Shown here: positions 17,501 to 26,449 of the stretch, one piece after another
How positions within the stretch are numbered: the stretch's first letter is position 1
How the letters are laid out: each line of letters begins with the position of its first letter
Source of the DNA: Massilia agilis
GTDB lineage: Bacteria; Pseudomonadota; Gammaproteobacteria; Burkholderiales; Burkholderiaceae_D
Direction of reading: 5' to 3'
DNA: 64,000 nucleotides
NCBI RefSeq assembly: GCF_024756255.1
Contig: NZ_JANUHB010000006.1
Coordinates: 239,011 to 303,010, forward strand
Notes under the pieces: model-generated
Database searches by the model: none
Told to the model about the DNA's origin: nothing
The model's input: only the letters and a program-made list of their open reading frames with translations
Position numbers and translations under genes: made by a program

Positions 17501-18346
17501 GCATCCATGTTTGCGCCGGGGCAGGTCCCGCTCATCGATGCCAATGCCATCACGGCGATGCGCAACCAGCCGCCCACGATCGGCGCAATCGTCCAACCGT
17601 TCCCGTCGGGCGGCGGCTTGCCTGCCGAGACGCAGGATTCGTTCGGCGGCTTCGCGAGCTTCTACCGGCGCGTCGCGGCCAGGCTCAACCACAAAGACCG
17701 TTGCAGCAGCCTGCGCAATTACGAGGACATGGCCTACGGGGCCAGCCAGGACCTGTATTTCGCGCGTGCCCTGGCGGACGAGGACGGGCAGGTCACCGTT
17801 GCGCTCGTCAGCCGCTACGCCAGTGCCACCTTGCCCAACGCCTGGCGGCCCGTGATGAATGCGGCCGAGCTCGATACCCTGCAACAGTACTTCGCCCAGC
17901 GCGTGTCGGCGATGGCCCAGCCTTGCGTGGCCGGATTCACGCACCAGGAGGTCACGGTCAAGGCCACGCTGGTGGTCGCCAGCGACGCCATCCCGGCCAC
18001 GCTGCTGGCCGAGCTGGGCCAGTGGCTGCGGCTCTACCTGTCGCCGTGGATCGACAGCGACTTGGCGCAGATGGACATGGCGCTGGGGCTGACCAGCTCG
18101 GGCGTGATCTCCGTGCTGCGCAGCCATCCGCAAGTGCTGTCCATCGCGGCGTTCAGCCTGCTGGGTGCCGATGGCGCGCCGCTGCAGCCGGGAACGGGCG
18201 GACTGTTCAATCCCGAACCGGGCGCCATGTTTGTCACCGCCATGGAGCACGCGCTGTCAGTTGCCACACCGGACGCGCCGGGTTCGCCAGCCGCCGCGGG
18301 AGATGACGCCAACGCCGTAGCCGCCGGCGAGGAGGTGGCCGCATGA
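14585..18346 (+). CDS. Large baseplate wedge protein, gp6/J-like (Pvc11/Afp11 type), with an unusual insert
   Basis: 1253 residues from a GTG start that overlaps the gp25 stop. The N-terminal part reads like eCIS baseplate protein 11 (LARLVLYYDAQNRLAGDWQP), and the C-terminal part (about 1000-1230) has the gp6/J pattern (DSFGGFASFYRRVAARLNHK, TVKATLVVASDAIPATLLAE). Between the segments FGYELYPKLVSHI (about residue 690) and MPNTPYSPRQAG (about 785), which are close together in most relatives, lies an extra stretch. It holds a cationic amphipathic helix (residues about 726-760 with KKFVAGIVAAFKKIG and AVFKKIGAWFKKILG) and a Pro/Ala linker. Another Pro/Ala linker is at about 619-640. Baseplate role is confident; the insert's role is unknown. 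Confidence 0.9.
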   Translation: MSGPGTNANSRAARLAQALDPASCPVDARDSRDRLAFVAELARLVLYYDAQNRLAGDWQPFFLKDPAILLAAIGKTDYKAGHVQFVQLDQRFMSSGDGERIALVNDLCRLLREAFVTLNRWLHFMQRGGRDYPLGAFLKKKIETSLSGQLWTMVACQQFLSIQTGNNPDGQVGRPDTATYQGFEAAWARDMPVWRPEGDALSAGWKTLCAAWLAVFDVLVQTVEQASVQFYAQVDNPTRFPDTALLIAFSALMDKQRALVNGYGQQHLDFYYSRVLQETPLPAQPDEVFVFLSLKAAAGTLALPQGAEFTAGTYPDNSDIVFASDAPVEINRAAIASACALYYQPQAPDPGLYRTDCGNPTQQPQPWAAFGGAGGTQVTQGFALASPMLLLQGGSRNITITLEFAAAPPAGLFDGATCYLSTGTAWLAVPPAQVSLAPTSIGISLLPTDPPIVAFTQPQEGLSSDWPMFRLLLGPSANLLEPPSLSQVKIGVTVTGLSQLSLANDVSPLPDTGAAEMFGPVPALGNCFYVGSREVFAKPVETLGVTIHWDNLPADFADYYQDYNTYLMSRPAPVQTFDNTAFRGQWSLLLAQGWEPLLPTAPPPVEDSLAPTCLFQQATPAPAAVPAPTPAPAPAVPPNLAQSTFTFAPSKEAPIPPVPDLARSALPPPLQAAAGYLRFALQAPAWAFGYELYPKLVSHITLLNAQTLIDMAKQPSLLSRIWTSIKKFVAGIVAAFKKIGAAVAAVFKKIGAWFKKILGKPAEDDTGTVTPQPTPAPGPALLEMPNTPYSPRQAGVSVDYTASSTATVSAVAPPAGAQPLQLFHVGPFQSYLAFDAEVAGGQGFAACIPGAAAGGLPLFPGVGGQGALYLGLGGVSAACTLSLFLEVCSGAGEDSVDWFCWGAAGWEPVTLLEDGTDGLRRSGIVRLALPAPVPCPVMASGNYWLALASGKTAPNVTLGYVQTQALKLRRADASMFAPGQVPLIDANAITAMRNQPPTIGAIVQPFPSGGGLPAETQDSFGGFASFYRRVAARLNHKDRCSSLRNYEDMAYGASQDLYFARALADEDGQVTVALVSRYASATLPNAWRPVMNAAELDTLQQYFAQRVSAMAQPCVAGFTHQEVTVKATLVVASDAIPATLLAELGQWLRLYLSPWIDSDLAQMDMALGLTSSGVISVLRSHPQVLSIAAFSLLGADGAPLQPGTGGLFNPEPGAMFVTAMEHALSVATPDAPGSPAAAGDDANAVAAGEEVAA

Positions 18347-20805
18347 GCGACGACGACCTCATGGACGACGACCGCTACATCGTCGACGAACCCTTGCCCG
18401 ATGCCGTCAATTTCGACGTGCTCAAGGACGAAGGGATCGCGCGCCTGAAGGCCCTGGCCGGCCAGGTCTGGACCAATTTCAACGAAAGCGACCCGGGCGT
18501 CACCATCCTCGACCAGCTCTGCTATGCGCTGACCGAGCTGGGCTATTGCGCCCGGTTTCCCATCGAGGACGTGCTCACGCGCGCTGACGGCACCATCAAC
18601 TACGACGGGCAGTTCTTCCTGCCGCAGGACATCCTGACCTGCTCCCCGGTCACGCCTGACGACTACCGCAGGCTGGTGCACGACCGGCTGGCGGCGGTGC
18701 GTGCGGTGTACCTGGTGCCCCAATGCACGGACAGCGGCCGCCTGACCGGTCGCTACCTCACCTATTTCTGCGCCGACGCCGACGAGGCGCTCGTTGGCGC
18801 GCGCATCGACGCCTTGCTCAACCAGCACCGCAACCTGGGCGAGCAGTTCCTCGCGCCGCAGCCCTTGCAGCCCCTGGTGATCACGCTGGCCGGATCGGTT
18901 TACCTGCAAGACGGGGCGGACGCCAGCGCTGTCTACAACCGCATCCTGCAGGTGCTGCGCGAGTACGAGGTGCCGCCGGTGGTGCAGTCGGGCTACGGCG
19001 AGCTGCGCGCACAGGGATTCACGGCCGACGAGATTTTCAACGGCCCGCGCCTGGACAACGGCTGGATCGGCGGCCCCGACGCGCTCGGCGCCAAGCGCAC
19101 GGTGGTCAGCCTGTACGAGCTCAACACGCTCATTGCAGCGATCGACGGCGTGTCGCACCTCGACGGCCTGGCCTTCGCCGACCACGACGGGCAAGAGGTG
19201 GCGGTCGGTGACGACCAGATTCCACAGCTAACCCCCGGCCCCGGGTTCGGCCTGCAGGGCATCGGGCAGCCCATGGCGCGCCCGCTGGATACAGCCGCGC
19301 TCGAACTGGCCAGCCTGCGCGCCAGCCACGACGCCGCCAGCGTCGAGTCGCAGGTCGACCTGGCGCCGGACGTACCGCAGGGCAGTTACCGCAACATCGA
19401 GCAGTACTACTCGGTACAGAACACCTTTCCCGAAATCTACGGCATCGGGCCGAACTCGCTACAGTCGGACACTCCCAGCTACCGCGTCGCCAGCGCGCGC
19501 CAGCTCAAGGGCTACCTGCTCGTGTACGACCAGTTGCTCGCCAACGAGTTTTCCCAGCTCGCGCATGTGGGCGACCTGTTCTCGTTCGCAGCGCCGCAGC
19601 CGGTGGAAGGCGAGCGCTGGCCGCTGCACCGCACGTTCTGCACCACCTACCATTCGCAGCCGCTGTACGACGTGCCGGACGTGCAGGCCCTGTTGCGTGG
19701 CAGCGAGTCCTTCCATTACCAGCTCGACCCGAACAAGCCCGACGCCCAGGTGGAACGCGGCGCATGGAAGCGCTACCGCAACTTCCCGTTCAACGAATAC
19801 ATTCACGGCCTGCGCGCGATCACCGAAACCGAGGACGAGGCGGTGCGCCGCCGCGACGCCATGCTGACCCACCTGATGGCGCGCCACGGCGACGACGCGG
19901 CCGAGTACCACCCGATGTTCAAGGCCACCCAGTGGTATGGCAGCGAGCTCAAGACGCGCGTCGTCGTCAAGTCGGTCTGGTTGCAGAACTACCAGCAGTT
20001 GTCCAGCCACCGCACCAACGGGTTCAACTACCAGGCGGCCGATCCGCTCACAGCGCCCGGTCCGTTCGCCGCAGCCAGCAGTGTGCGCGCCGGGCCGGAT
20101 GACAAGATCGCGGCGGGTATCCTGCGCAACTTCTCCGCCTTTGAGCTGAAGCTGGCGATCCTGCTCGGCCTGCCCGCGCACCTGGCCAGCCTGGCCGACA
20201 AGCTGGAGGCGCTGCTGCGGCAGGAGGATTTCCTGTCATGGCTGCGGCAGGGCGGCGATCCGGGATCGTCGTGGCAGCTCAAGGACACGGACGTGGTCGT
20301 GGTGCGCGGTGTGGACAGCAGCGGCAAGGAGCAGCAGCAGCTGTTCGATGGCGCACAGTGCCTGATGGACATCAGTCCGGTATCGGCCGAGGCGATTGGC
20401 GAGAACACCTACCGCGTGCACGCCGACCAACTGGGCTGGCTGTCCACGCAGCGCAAGGGCGTGCTGCTGGTCGAGCACATCCTGCTGCTGCCGTCGTATG
20501 CGTTCAACGACGCCGGCTACTACCTGGCGGCCACGCTGGTGTTGCCGGCCTACGTCACCCTGTTCCAGCAGGCCGCCTTTGCCAGCTACCTGGACACGCT
20601 GGTGCAACTGCACTGGCCGGCGCACGTGCGCCTGCGCCGGCTGGACGCGTCGTGCACCGTGCTCAAGCCGCTCATCCCGCTGTTTGTCGAATGGCACAAC
20701 GGCCTCAACGCGAGCCCGGCCGCGAATGCGCCCGACGCCGTGTTCCCGGGGCCGACGCTGGCCAAGCTGCTGGGCATCGGGAAGGAGGTTGCGCATGCCG
20801 CCTGA
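18343..20805 (+). CDS. Large baseplate protein (Pvc12/Afp12 type)
   Basis: 820 residues. The ATG overlaps the previous stop. It begins with an acidic tail (MSDDDLMDDDRYIVDE) followed by FNESDPGVTILDQLCYALTE and LGYCARFPIEDVL, the typical N-terminal region of eCIS baseplate protein 12. Further family-like stretches include FLPQDILTCSPVTPDDYRRL at about residues 92-111 and YRNIEQYYSVQNTFPEIYGI at about 349-368. A LLVYDQLLANEFSQLAHVGD region follows at about 392-411. It pairs with protein 11 to build the baseplate wedges. It overlaps the tape-measure gene by 11 bases. Confidence 0.88.
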   Translation: MSDDDLMDDDRYIVDEPLPDAVNFDVLKDEGIARLKALAGQVWTNFNESDPGVTILDQLCYALTELGYCARFPIEDVLTRADGTINYDGQFFLPQDILTCSPVTPDDYRRLVHDRLAAVRAVYLVPQCTDSGRLTGRYLTYFCADADEALVGARIDALLNQHRNLGEQFLAPQPLQPLVITLAGSVYLQDGADASAVYNRILQVLREYEVPPVVQSGYGELRAQGFTADEIFNGPRLDNGWIGGPDALGAKRTVVSLYELNTLIAAIDGVSHLDGLAFADHDGQEVAVGDDQIPQLTPGPGFGLQGIGQPMARPLDTAALELASLRASHDAASVESQVDLAPDVPQGSYRNIEQYYSVQNTFPEIYGIGPNSLQSDTPSYRVASARQLKGYLLVYDQLLANEFSQLAHVGDLFSFAAPQPVEGERWPLHRTFCTTYHSQPLYDVPDVQALLRGSESFHYQLDPNKPDAQVERGAWKRYRNFPFNEYIHGLRAITETEDEAVRRRDAMLTHLMARHGDDAAEYHPMFKATQWYGSELKTRVVVKSVWLQNYQQLSSHRTNGFNYQAADPLTAPGPFAAASSVRAGPDDKIAAGILRNFSAFELKLAILLGLPAHLASLADKLEALLRQEDFLSWLRQGGDPGSSWQLKDTDVVVVRGVDSSGKEQQQLFDGAQCLMDISPVSAEAIGENTYRVHADQLGWLSTQRKGVLLVEHILLLPSYAFNDAGYYLAATLVLPAYVTLFQQAAFASYLDTLVQLHWPAHVRLRRLDASCTVLKPLIPLFVEWHNGLNASPAANAPDAVFPGPTLAKLLGIGKEVAHAA

Positions 20806-23800
20806 CCACGTCATTGCCCAATGCCGCTGGCAAACCACCTTCGACCACGAGGCCACCGGGGTGGCGCTGCAAGACTTTCTCAGCCACTGGAGCAACAGCG
20901 AGCTGCCCGGCGAGATCGGGGCGTCTTTCGAGCGCCGCTGCCCGCCCGGGACGACATGGCGCATCGAGCGCCTGGAGCTGGAACTGGGCGATATCGCGCT
21001 GGAAGAGCTGCCGCTGGAGTTGCCCCGGCGCCTGCGCGCGAGCCTGCAGCAGGCGCTGGACAATCTTCTCGCGCAGCACGACCGGGGCCTGGCGGAAGTG
21101 TTTGGCGATAACTTGCTGGTGCTGGATGAAAACGCCAGGGCGCAGCAGTTGATCGCGAGCTTCTTGCAACACGGCAGCATGCCGTGGTGGCTCAGCGGCA
21201 ACGCCGACCTGCTGCAGGTGTTCGACGGCCAGCTGGACCGGTTTCCTGACGTTGTCATCGGCCTCGTTCGGGACCTGGGGCGCGCAGAGGCCGTGCGGCG
21301 GCGGCTGGTGTGGCAGGCCGGCGAGCCCCGGGTGCGGCGCGTGGTGCGCTTGCTCGAACCCGGGCACGCGGATTTCATCTGCTCGTATGCCGACGGCCTG
21401 TTCGCCGTGCAGGCCCAGCGCAGGCTGGCCAGTGTCGATAGCCGCGCGTTCCGCAGCGATACCTGGATCGACATCCTCGGCTACCTGCTGGTGGACCGCG
21501 GCAGCCTGTTCAACACCATGGCGTTCGTGCAGGCCAACCTGCGCGCCATGGCGCAGCGCTACCACATCGACGAGGACACGCTGCTCGAGCAGATGTCCGA
21601 GGCCGCTGTCGCGCTCGAGCCGATGGGCCTGGCCACCCCGGTGTTCATCCAGGCTATCAAGGCGGTCCACCGCCAGCGCACTGCGCGTGCGATCGCGCCT
21701 GGCGCGCCGGCCGCCGCAGCGCCGGACCAATGGGCGCAGTTCGCGGCGATGCTGCGCTACAGCCGCGCGCGGCAGGCATCGGGCGGCGCGAGCCTGCGGC
21801 TGGGGCAGATGTTCACGGTATTGAGCGACGAGGATGCCCAGCGGATGGCGGGGCTGCTGCGCCGCGAGGGCCGGGCCGCTTCGGTGCGGCACGGCATGCT
21901 GCAGCATTTTTCCACCGACGAGCTTGCGCGCGTGGTGCGCGTGCTGGAACCGCAGGACCACGAATTCATCGTCGCCCATGCCGAGCACACCCAGGCGGTG
22001 GCGCAGCGGCAGCGCTGGAGCGGGCGGACCGTGTGGCAGGTGCTGCTGGCCTACCTGCTGGTCGAACGTGGCTCGCACTTCAACCGCCGCCAGCTGGTGC
22101 ACGACACCGTGCTGCAGGTGTGCAAGCAGCGCGGCTACGCCTACGGTCTGTTCCTCGACCTGCTGATCCACGCGGTGCTGGCCGAGCATCCCACGCACCA
22201 CCGCTTCGAGCTGCTGTCGATCTTGCAGGAGCTGCGCGGCAGCCACGGGCGTTCGCAGGCCGCGCACGGCCTCTCGCGCGACGACTGGCTGGACCTGCTC
22301 GATTTCCTGAAAGGCGGCCGGGCGGCGCAGGGCACGGCCGCTGGTGCGCGCCGTCTGTTGCTGGGCAAGCTGGCGCAGCAGCCGGCACTGGCAAGCACCC
22401 TGCTGCGCGAGCCAGTGCTGCGCGGCGTCAGCGATGCCGTGCTGGCCCAGCGCTTGCTGGCGCTGGCTGGCGCGGCTGACTGGCAGGCGGTGTTGGCGAT
22501 GTTCGAGCCGGCCGCCGGCCAACTCTGCGCATCGTTGGCCACGCTCTTGCCGCGCTGGCACCGGCAGGGCCTGCTGCCCAGCCTCGACCGGATTGACCTG
22601 GCGCTCGAGCTGCCGGCGCTGCTGCTGCAAGCGCTGCCCGCGTTCCGCCAGGGCCGCCACGGCAGGGGAGCAACCTTCCACCCGCGGGCCTACTGGCGCA
22701 CCCTGACCACCTTGCTGCGGCAGGCGGGCGGCGTGGACATCGAGTCGTTCGAACAGCAACTGCGGGCCTGTCTCGATCCCGATGGCGGCCACTCGGACGA
22801 GGCAGCGCCGGGCGAGCCGCGCGCATGGCTGCTGCCGTTGCTTGGCCCGGCCCAGGCGGAAGAAGCTGCGCCGGTCGTTCCCCAAGGCGCCGGCCAATCG
22901 CTGCGCACCCAGCTGTTCGACGCGCTGCGCCAGCTGCTGGCCGGGCGCACGCCGGCTCCCGCGCAGGCGCTGGAGCAATTGTGGCGGCAGGCCGACCACG
23001 GCGATGCGATCCGAACCTGGCTGTCCGCCCAGCCCGACAAGTACCAGCTGCTGCAACGGCTGGGCCGTCTGCGCCACGTTGAACCGGTCGAACGCTGGCT
23101 GGTGGCGCAGTTGCCAACCGGGTTGCGCGCGCCGGACGAGGCGCTGCGGCAGTGGTCGGCCCTGCTGCGCGAAAGCGGCTGCTGGCAGGGCGCCGCCGCC
23201 GTGCTGGACCGGCAGCTGCACGAGGTCTTCTGGATGGTGAGCTTCGACGCCCGCCGGCACGGGCTGGAGGCCAGCGCGCTTCTGGCCAGGGTCGCGGCCA
23301 GCGCCTGCCTGCGCCTGGGCATCCGCGTGCAGGCCTGTGTTGCCGCCTGCCTGGCGCACCTGCCGCTACTCGGCCAATCGCACTGGCGCAAGGCCTTTGT
23401 GCTGATGTCGTCGCGTGCGTTGGCTCCGGTGCGACATGATCCGTCCGCTCCTGCCGCACCATCGCGCCCGGCGGCCCCGCGTGCATTCCAGCAGGACTAC
23501 GTCGGCCGCTACCTGGACCACCCGCGCCTGGCCGAGGCGGCCCGCTACCTGTTGCGCCACGGCCGCCCACCCGCCTGGCTCGCGGGGCCGCTGGACCTGG
23601 CGCGCCTGCTGTTCGACCTGTGCACGCTCCGCCCGGACCGCCTGCTCGCGATCCTGCGCGGGCTGGAGCACGACAGCGCGGCCATGTTCCGCTTGTCGAA
23701 CGCCATGCCGTTCAGCTGGCTGCTCGACGCCATGCGCTCGGCCGCGCCCGCACGCCACGCCGAAGCCGCACTGCTGGACCAACTGCACGACTGGCTGGCC

Positions 23801-24658
23801 GCGCTGGATCTCGCCGGCACTGGCGCGCCGCAAAGGCAGGCGGTGCTGTTCCGGCTCGTGCTCGAACACTGGCTGGGCGGCGACTGGGCCGCGCTTGCGC
23901 CGGACCAGCTTGCCGCTGGCTTGTCGTGGCGGCTGGCGCGCGAGCTGGACCTGGACACCGGCGCGCTGCGGCAGGCCATGGAGCCGCGCCTGCAGTCCGC
24001 GCCCGCCGCGTTGCGCGCCCCCTTCGCGCAGGCCTTGTCCGGCCGCACCGAGCCGCCGCTCGCGCGTCTGCCGGATGCCGCCAAGCAGCTCGCCCGGTTG
24101 CCGAAGCAGCCGGCACGCCGGCCGGATCCGGTGGAAGAACGCGTGACGGCCCCGTGGAGCGTCCACAACGCGGGCCTGGTGCTGTTGCAGGACTGGTTTC
24201 GGCCCCTGTTCACCCGGCTGGGACTGGTGGCGGGCGACCGCTTCGTCAGCGCGCACGCGCAGCGCCGCGCCGTGCACTACCTGCAGTTCCTGGCGACCGG
24301 TCACACCGAGACGCCGGAGCATTTGCTGTTGTTGAACAAGGTGTTGTGTGGCCTGGCATGGCATGAGCCGGTGGAAGCCGGCATCGACATGTCCGCGGAA
24401 GACAAGGCGCTCTGCGAGAGCCTGCTGGAAGCGGCGATTGGATATTGGCGTGCAGCCGGCAGTAGTTCGATACAAGGTTTCAGAGGTAATTGGTTGGTGC
24501 GGGGCGGTTCTTTGAGTGAGGGCGGCGAGCGGTGGAACCTGGTGGTGGAGGAAAGGCGTGCCTACGACGTGCTGTTGGCACGCTCTCCATTTACCTTTTC
24601 CTTCATCAAGCTGCCCTGGATGGAAAAAGCGGTGTACGTAACCTGGCCGACGGTATGA
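20795..24658 (+). CDS. eCIS tape-measure protein (Pvc14/Afp14, CIS_TMP type)
   Basis: 1287 residues. The start at 20795 is preceded by a strong ribosome site (GAAGGAGG) inside the end of the previous gene. The N-terminus has the CIS_TMP signature (IERLELELGDIALEELPLEL, PRRLRASLQQALDNLL). The body is almost wholly helical. Two regions, about residues 168-275 and 355-465, look like tandem repeats of one another: VRRVVRLLEPGHADFI / LARVVRVLEPQDHEFI and LGYLLVDRGSLFN / LAYLLVERGSHFN. Its length should set the length of the tube. The C-terminal part (about 1120-1287) has VHNAGLVLLQDWFRPLFTRL and VLCGLAWHEPVEAGIDM, also common in this family. Confidence 0.92.
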   Translation: MPPDHVIAQCRWQTTFDHEATGVALQDFLSHWSNSELPGEIGASFERRCPPGTTWRIERLELELGDIALEELPLELPRRLRASLQQALDNLLAQHDRGLAEVFGDNLLVLDENARAQQLIASFLQHGSMPWWLSGNADLLQVFDGQLDRFPDVVIGLVRDLGRAEAVRRRLVWQAGEPRVRRVVRLLEPGHADFICSYADGLFAVQAQRRLASVDSRAFRSDTWIDILGYLLVDRGSLFNTMAFVQANLRAMAQRYHIDEDTLLEQMSEAAVALEPMGLATPVFIQAIKAVHRQRTARAIAPGAPAAAAPDQWAQFAAMLRYSRARQASGGASLRLGQMFTVLSDEDAQRMAGLLRREGRAASVRHGMLQHFSTDELARVVRVLEPQDHEFIVAHAEHTQAVAQRQRWSGRTVWQVLLAYLLVERGSHFNRRQLVHDTVLQVCKQRGYAYGLFLDLLIHAVLAEHPTHHRFELLSILQELRGSHGRSQAAHGLSRDDWLDLLDFLKGGRAAQGTAAGARRLLLGKLAQQPALASTLLREPVLRGVSDAVLAQRLLALAGAADWQAVLAMFEPAAGQLCASLATLLPRWHRQGLLPSLDRIDLALELPALLLQALPAFRQGRHGRGATFHPRAYWRTLTTLLRQAGGVDIESFEQQLRACLDPDGGHSDEAAPGEPRAWLLPLLGPAQAEEAAPVVPQGAGQSLRTQLFDALRQLLAGRTPAPAQALEQLWRQADHGDAIRTWLSAQPDKYQLLQRLGRLRHVEPVERWLVAQLPTGLRAPDEALRQWSALLRESGCWQGAAAVLDRQLHEVFWMVSFDARRHGLEASALLARVAASACLRLGIRVQACVAACLAHLPLLGQSHWRKAFVLMSSRALAPVRHDPSAPAAPSRPAAPRAFQQDYVGRYLDHPRLAEAARYLLRHGRPPAWLAGPLDLARLLFDLCTLRPDRLLAILRGLEHDSAAMFRLSNAMPFSWLLDAMRSAAPARHAEAALLDQLHDWLAALDLAGTGAPQRQAVLFRLVLEHWLGGDWAALAPDQLAAGLSWRLARELDLDTGALRQAMEPRLQSAPAALRAPFAQALSGRTEPPLARLPDAAKQLARLPKQPARRPDPVEERVTAPWSVHNAGLVLLQDWFRPLFTRLGLVAGDRFVSAHAQRRAVHYLQFLATGHTETPEHLLLLNKVLCGLAWHEPVEAGIDMSAEDKALCESLLEAAIGYWRAAGSSSIQGFRGNWLVRGGSLSEGGERWNLVVEERRAYDVLLARSPFTFSFIKLPWMEKAVYVTWPTV

Positions 24659-24737
24659 GCGGTTTTCCGGGATTGTTTGCGGAAGAGCGCGCACGCCGTC
24701 GTGATTTGCAATAACTCGTGGAAGGGACAGGAAGCTG

Positions 24738-26411
24738 ATGAATACCTATGAAGAAAACCTGAAAAGCACGGCGATCGCCACCCTCGGGGCCCTGGCGGCC
24801 GAACAGGACCGGCTCGATTCGACGCAAACCGCCGAGCATTACAACCTGTATTACGCGCAGGGCGCGCAGCTGACGGCGCTGGACAAGGTGGGCGCCACCA
24901 AGCACACCTTGAAGTCGGCCGGGGCCATCAACACCGAGTGCCTGTCCAACGACAATGCGGCAGTGAACCTGCTGGCCACCGCCACCATGGCCAACGGCAC
25001 CGTCACCACCAGCGGTACCAACATGGCGACCGCCGCGTCCAACGTGCAGATCGCCTCCAACGCCATCGCGATGGTGGCGGCGGAAATCGGGGCGGCGCTG
25101 AACAATGCCACCGCGTCGCTGTACAAGACCGATGTCTACAGCAAGCTCCTGAACGCGAACGCGCTGATCAACGAGGTTGCCAACGAGTCGCGGCGCGTGT
25201 CCGACATGGCCATGATGGCTTCCAGCAACACCTCGGAAATCATCGCCGGCCCGGTGCTCACGCAGGCTACCGCGTTCAAGGGCAAGGTCGACGGCCTGCT
25301 CAAGGCAACACAGGCCGAGTTCGACAAGTTCAATGACCTCTACGTGTCGGAAAAAGCCGCGGTGGGCCAGGCCAGCATTGCCGAGCGCCAGGCCGAGGGC
25401 GCGGTGAAGGACGCCGATTGCGAGGCGGCCGCCATCGATACGGCGTACCAGAACGCCAATGCCCAGTTGAACGTGGGCCTGTCGGTCTCCGTTGCCTCGG
25501 CAGAGGTGGCCGCGACACAGCCGAGCTGCACGGTGACGGTGAATTACAACGTGCTGTCCACGCCGCAGTTCTACTCCGTGCCCGGGGACCTCAAGATCCC
25601 GGCGATGGCCCCGCAATACTTCGTGGCCCTGGTGCCGGAAGCGAAAAAGACGACGCTGACCACCGACCTGGCCGAGCAGCTGTTCAATGCCAGGCAGGAA
25701 AGCAATACCCAGTTCCAGGCAATGGGCCTCACCGGCACGCAGCTGACCTTCACCACCGATGTGTACCTGAACAACATCGTGCCAGGCCAGCCCTACGTCG
25801 CCTTCCTGTACGCGGTGCTCTCCAACGAGTACAAGTTCTTCATCAACAACTACTCGGATTGGCTGTCTGCGCCGAGCGCGCGCTTCATGGTGGCCGAGGT
25901 GCTGCCGACGGCACAAAACATCACTGCGAAACTGCCGCAGCCTGCCGAGCCTGACCGTCCGCTGTTCGTGAACTTTTACGCGGCGCCGTTCAATCCGGCT
26001 GGTGGCCAGCTGGAGTACCGCTGCATCCTGGTCGAGGAAGACCAGAACGACTTCGCGCTGGGCCTGCTGAGCAAGGAGCCGTCGCCGATCTACTTCGACC
26101 TCGACATCGCACTGCAGGTGGCGCCGGCGAACTATGAAAAGTTCATGGTGGCGCCGGCTGCCCCGGCGGAAGAGCCCTCCGATGCCAGCCAGCCGGAGGT
26201 AGCCGCGGCCGCACCGTCGAGCCGTCCGCGCCCGATCCGGCCGAACGTCACGATCAATTTCAATTCGTGCAGTACGGATAACTACGGCAACATGCTGCGC
26301 CCCGGCGCGACCTACCGGCCGTACGTGCTTGCCACCGTGACCGGGGCAAGCGCCAGTGCCTACGTGAGCACGCTCGCGTTTGGCGACACCATCCAACTGC
26401 CCGGCGCCTGA
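24738..26411 (+). CDS. Ala-rich helical protein with C-terminal beta domain, eCIS cluster (function unknown)
   Basis: 557 residues, good ribosome site (GGAAGGGACAGGAAG). No signal peptide. Residues about 1-255 are long Ala/Asn/Thr-rich helices (LGALAAEQDRLDSTQTAEHY, ATAASNVQIASNAIAMVAAE, QASIAERQAEGAVKD). From about 260 to 555 it turns beta-rich (CTVTVNYNVLSTPQFYSVPG, YVAFLYAVLSNEYKFFINNY) with a Pro/Ala/Glu linker near 475-500. The motif YNLYYAQ near residue 39 resembles FNLYLAQ in the next protein, suggesting related N-terminal helical domains. It sits where Afp/PVC clusters encode the tail fibre, but no fibre repeats are seen. It could be a surface appendage, an anchor or a cargo. Confidence 0.75.
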   Translation: MNTYEENLKSTAIATLGALAAEQDRLDSTQTAEHYNLYYAQGAQLTALDKVGATKHTLKSAGAINTECLSNDNAAVNLLATATMANGTVTTSGTNMATAASNVQIASNAIAMVAAEIGAALNNATASLYKTDVYSKLLNANALINEVANESRRVSDMAMMASSNTSEIIAGPVLTQATAFKGKVDGLLKATQAEFDKFNDLYVSEKAAVGQASIAERQAEGAVKDADCEAAAIDTAYQNANAQLNVGLSVSVASAEVAATQPSCTVTVNYNVLSTPQFYSVPGDLKIPAMAPQYFVALVPEAKKTTLTTDLAEQLFNARQESNTQFQAMGLTGTQLTFTTDVYLNNIVPGQPYVAFLYAVLSNEYKFFINNYSDWLSAPSARFMVAEVLPTAQNITAKLPQPAEPDRPLFVNFYAAPFNPAGGQLEYRCILVEEDQNDFALGLLSKEPSPIYFDLDIALQVAPANYEKFMVAPAAPAEEPSDASQPEVAAAAPSSRPRPIRPNVTINFNSCSTDNYGNMLRPGATYRPYVLATVTGASASAYVSTLAFGDTIQLPGA

Positions 26412-26449
26412 GCGTCCATCCATCGAATACCCAAAACAAGGAGAAACAC

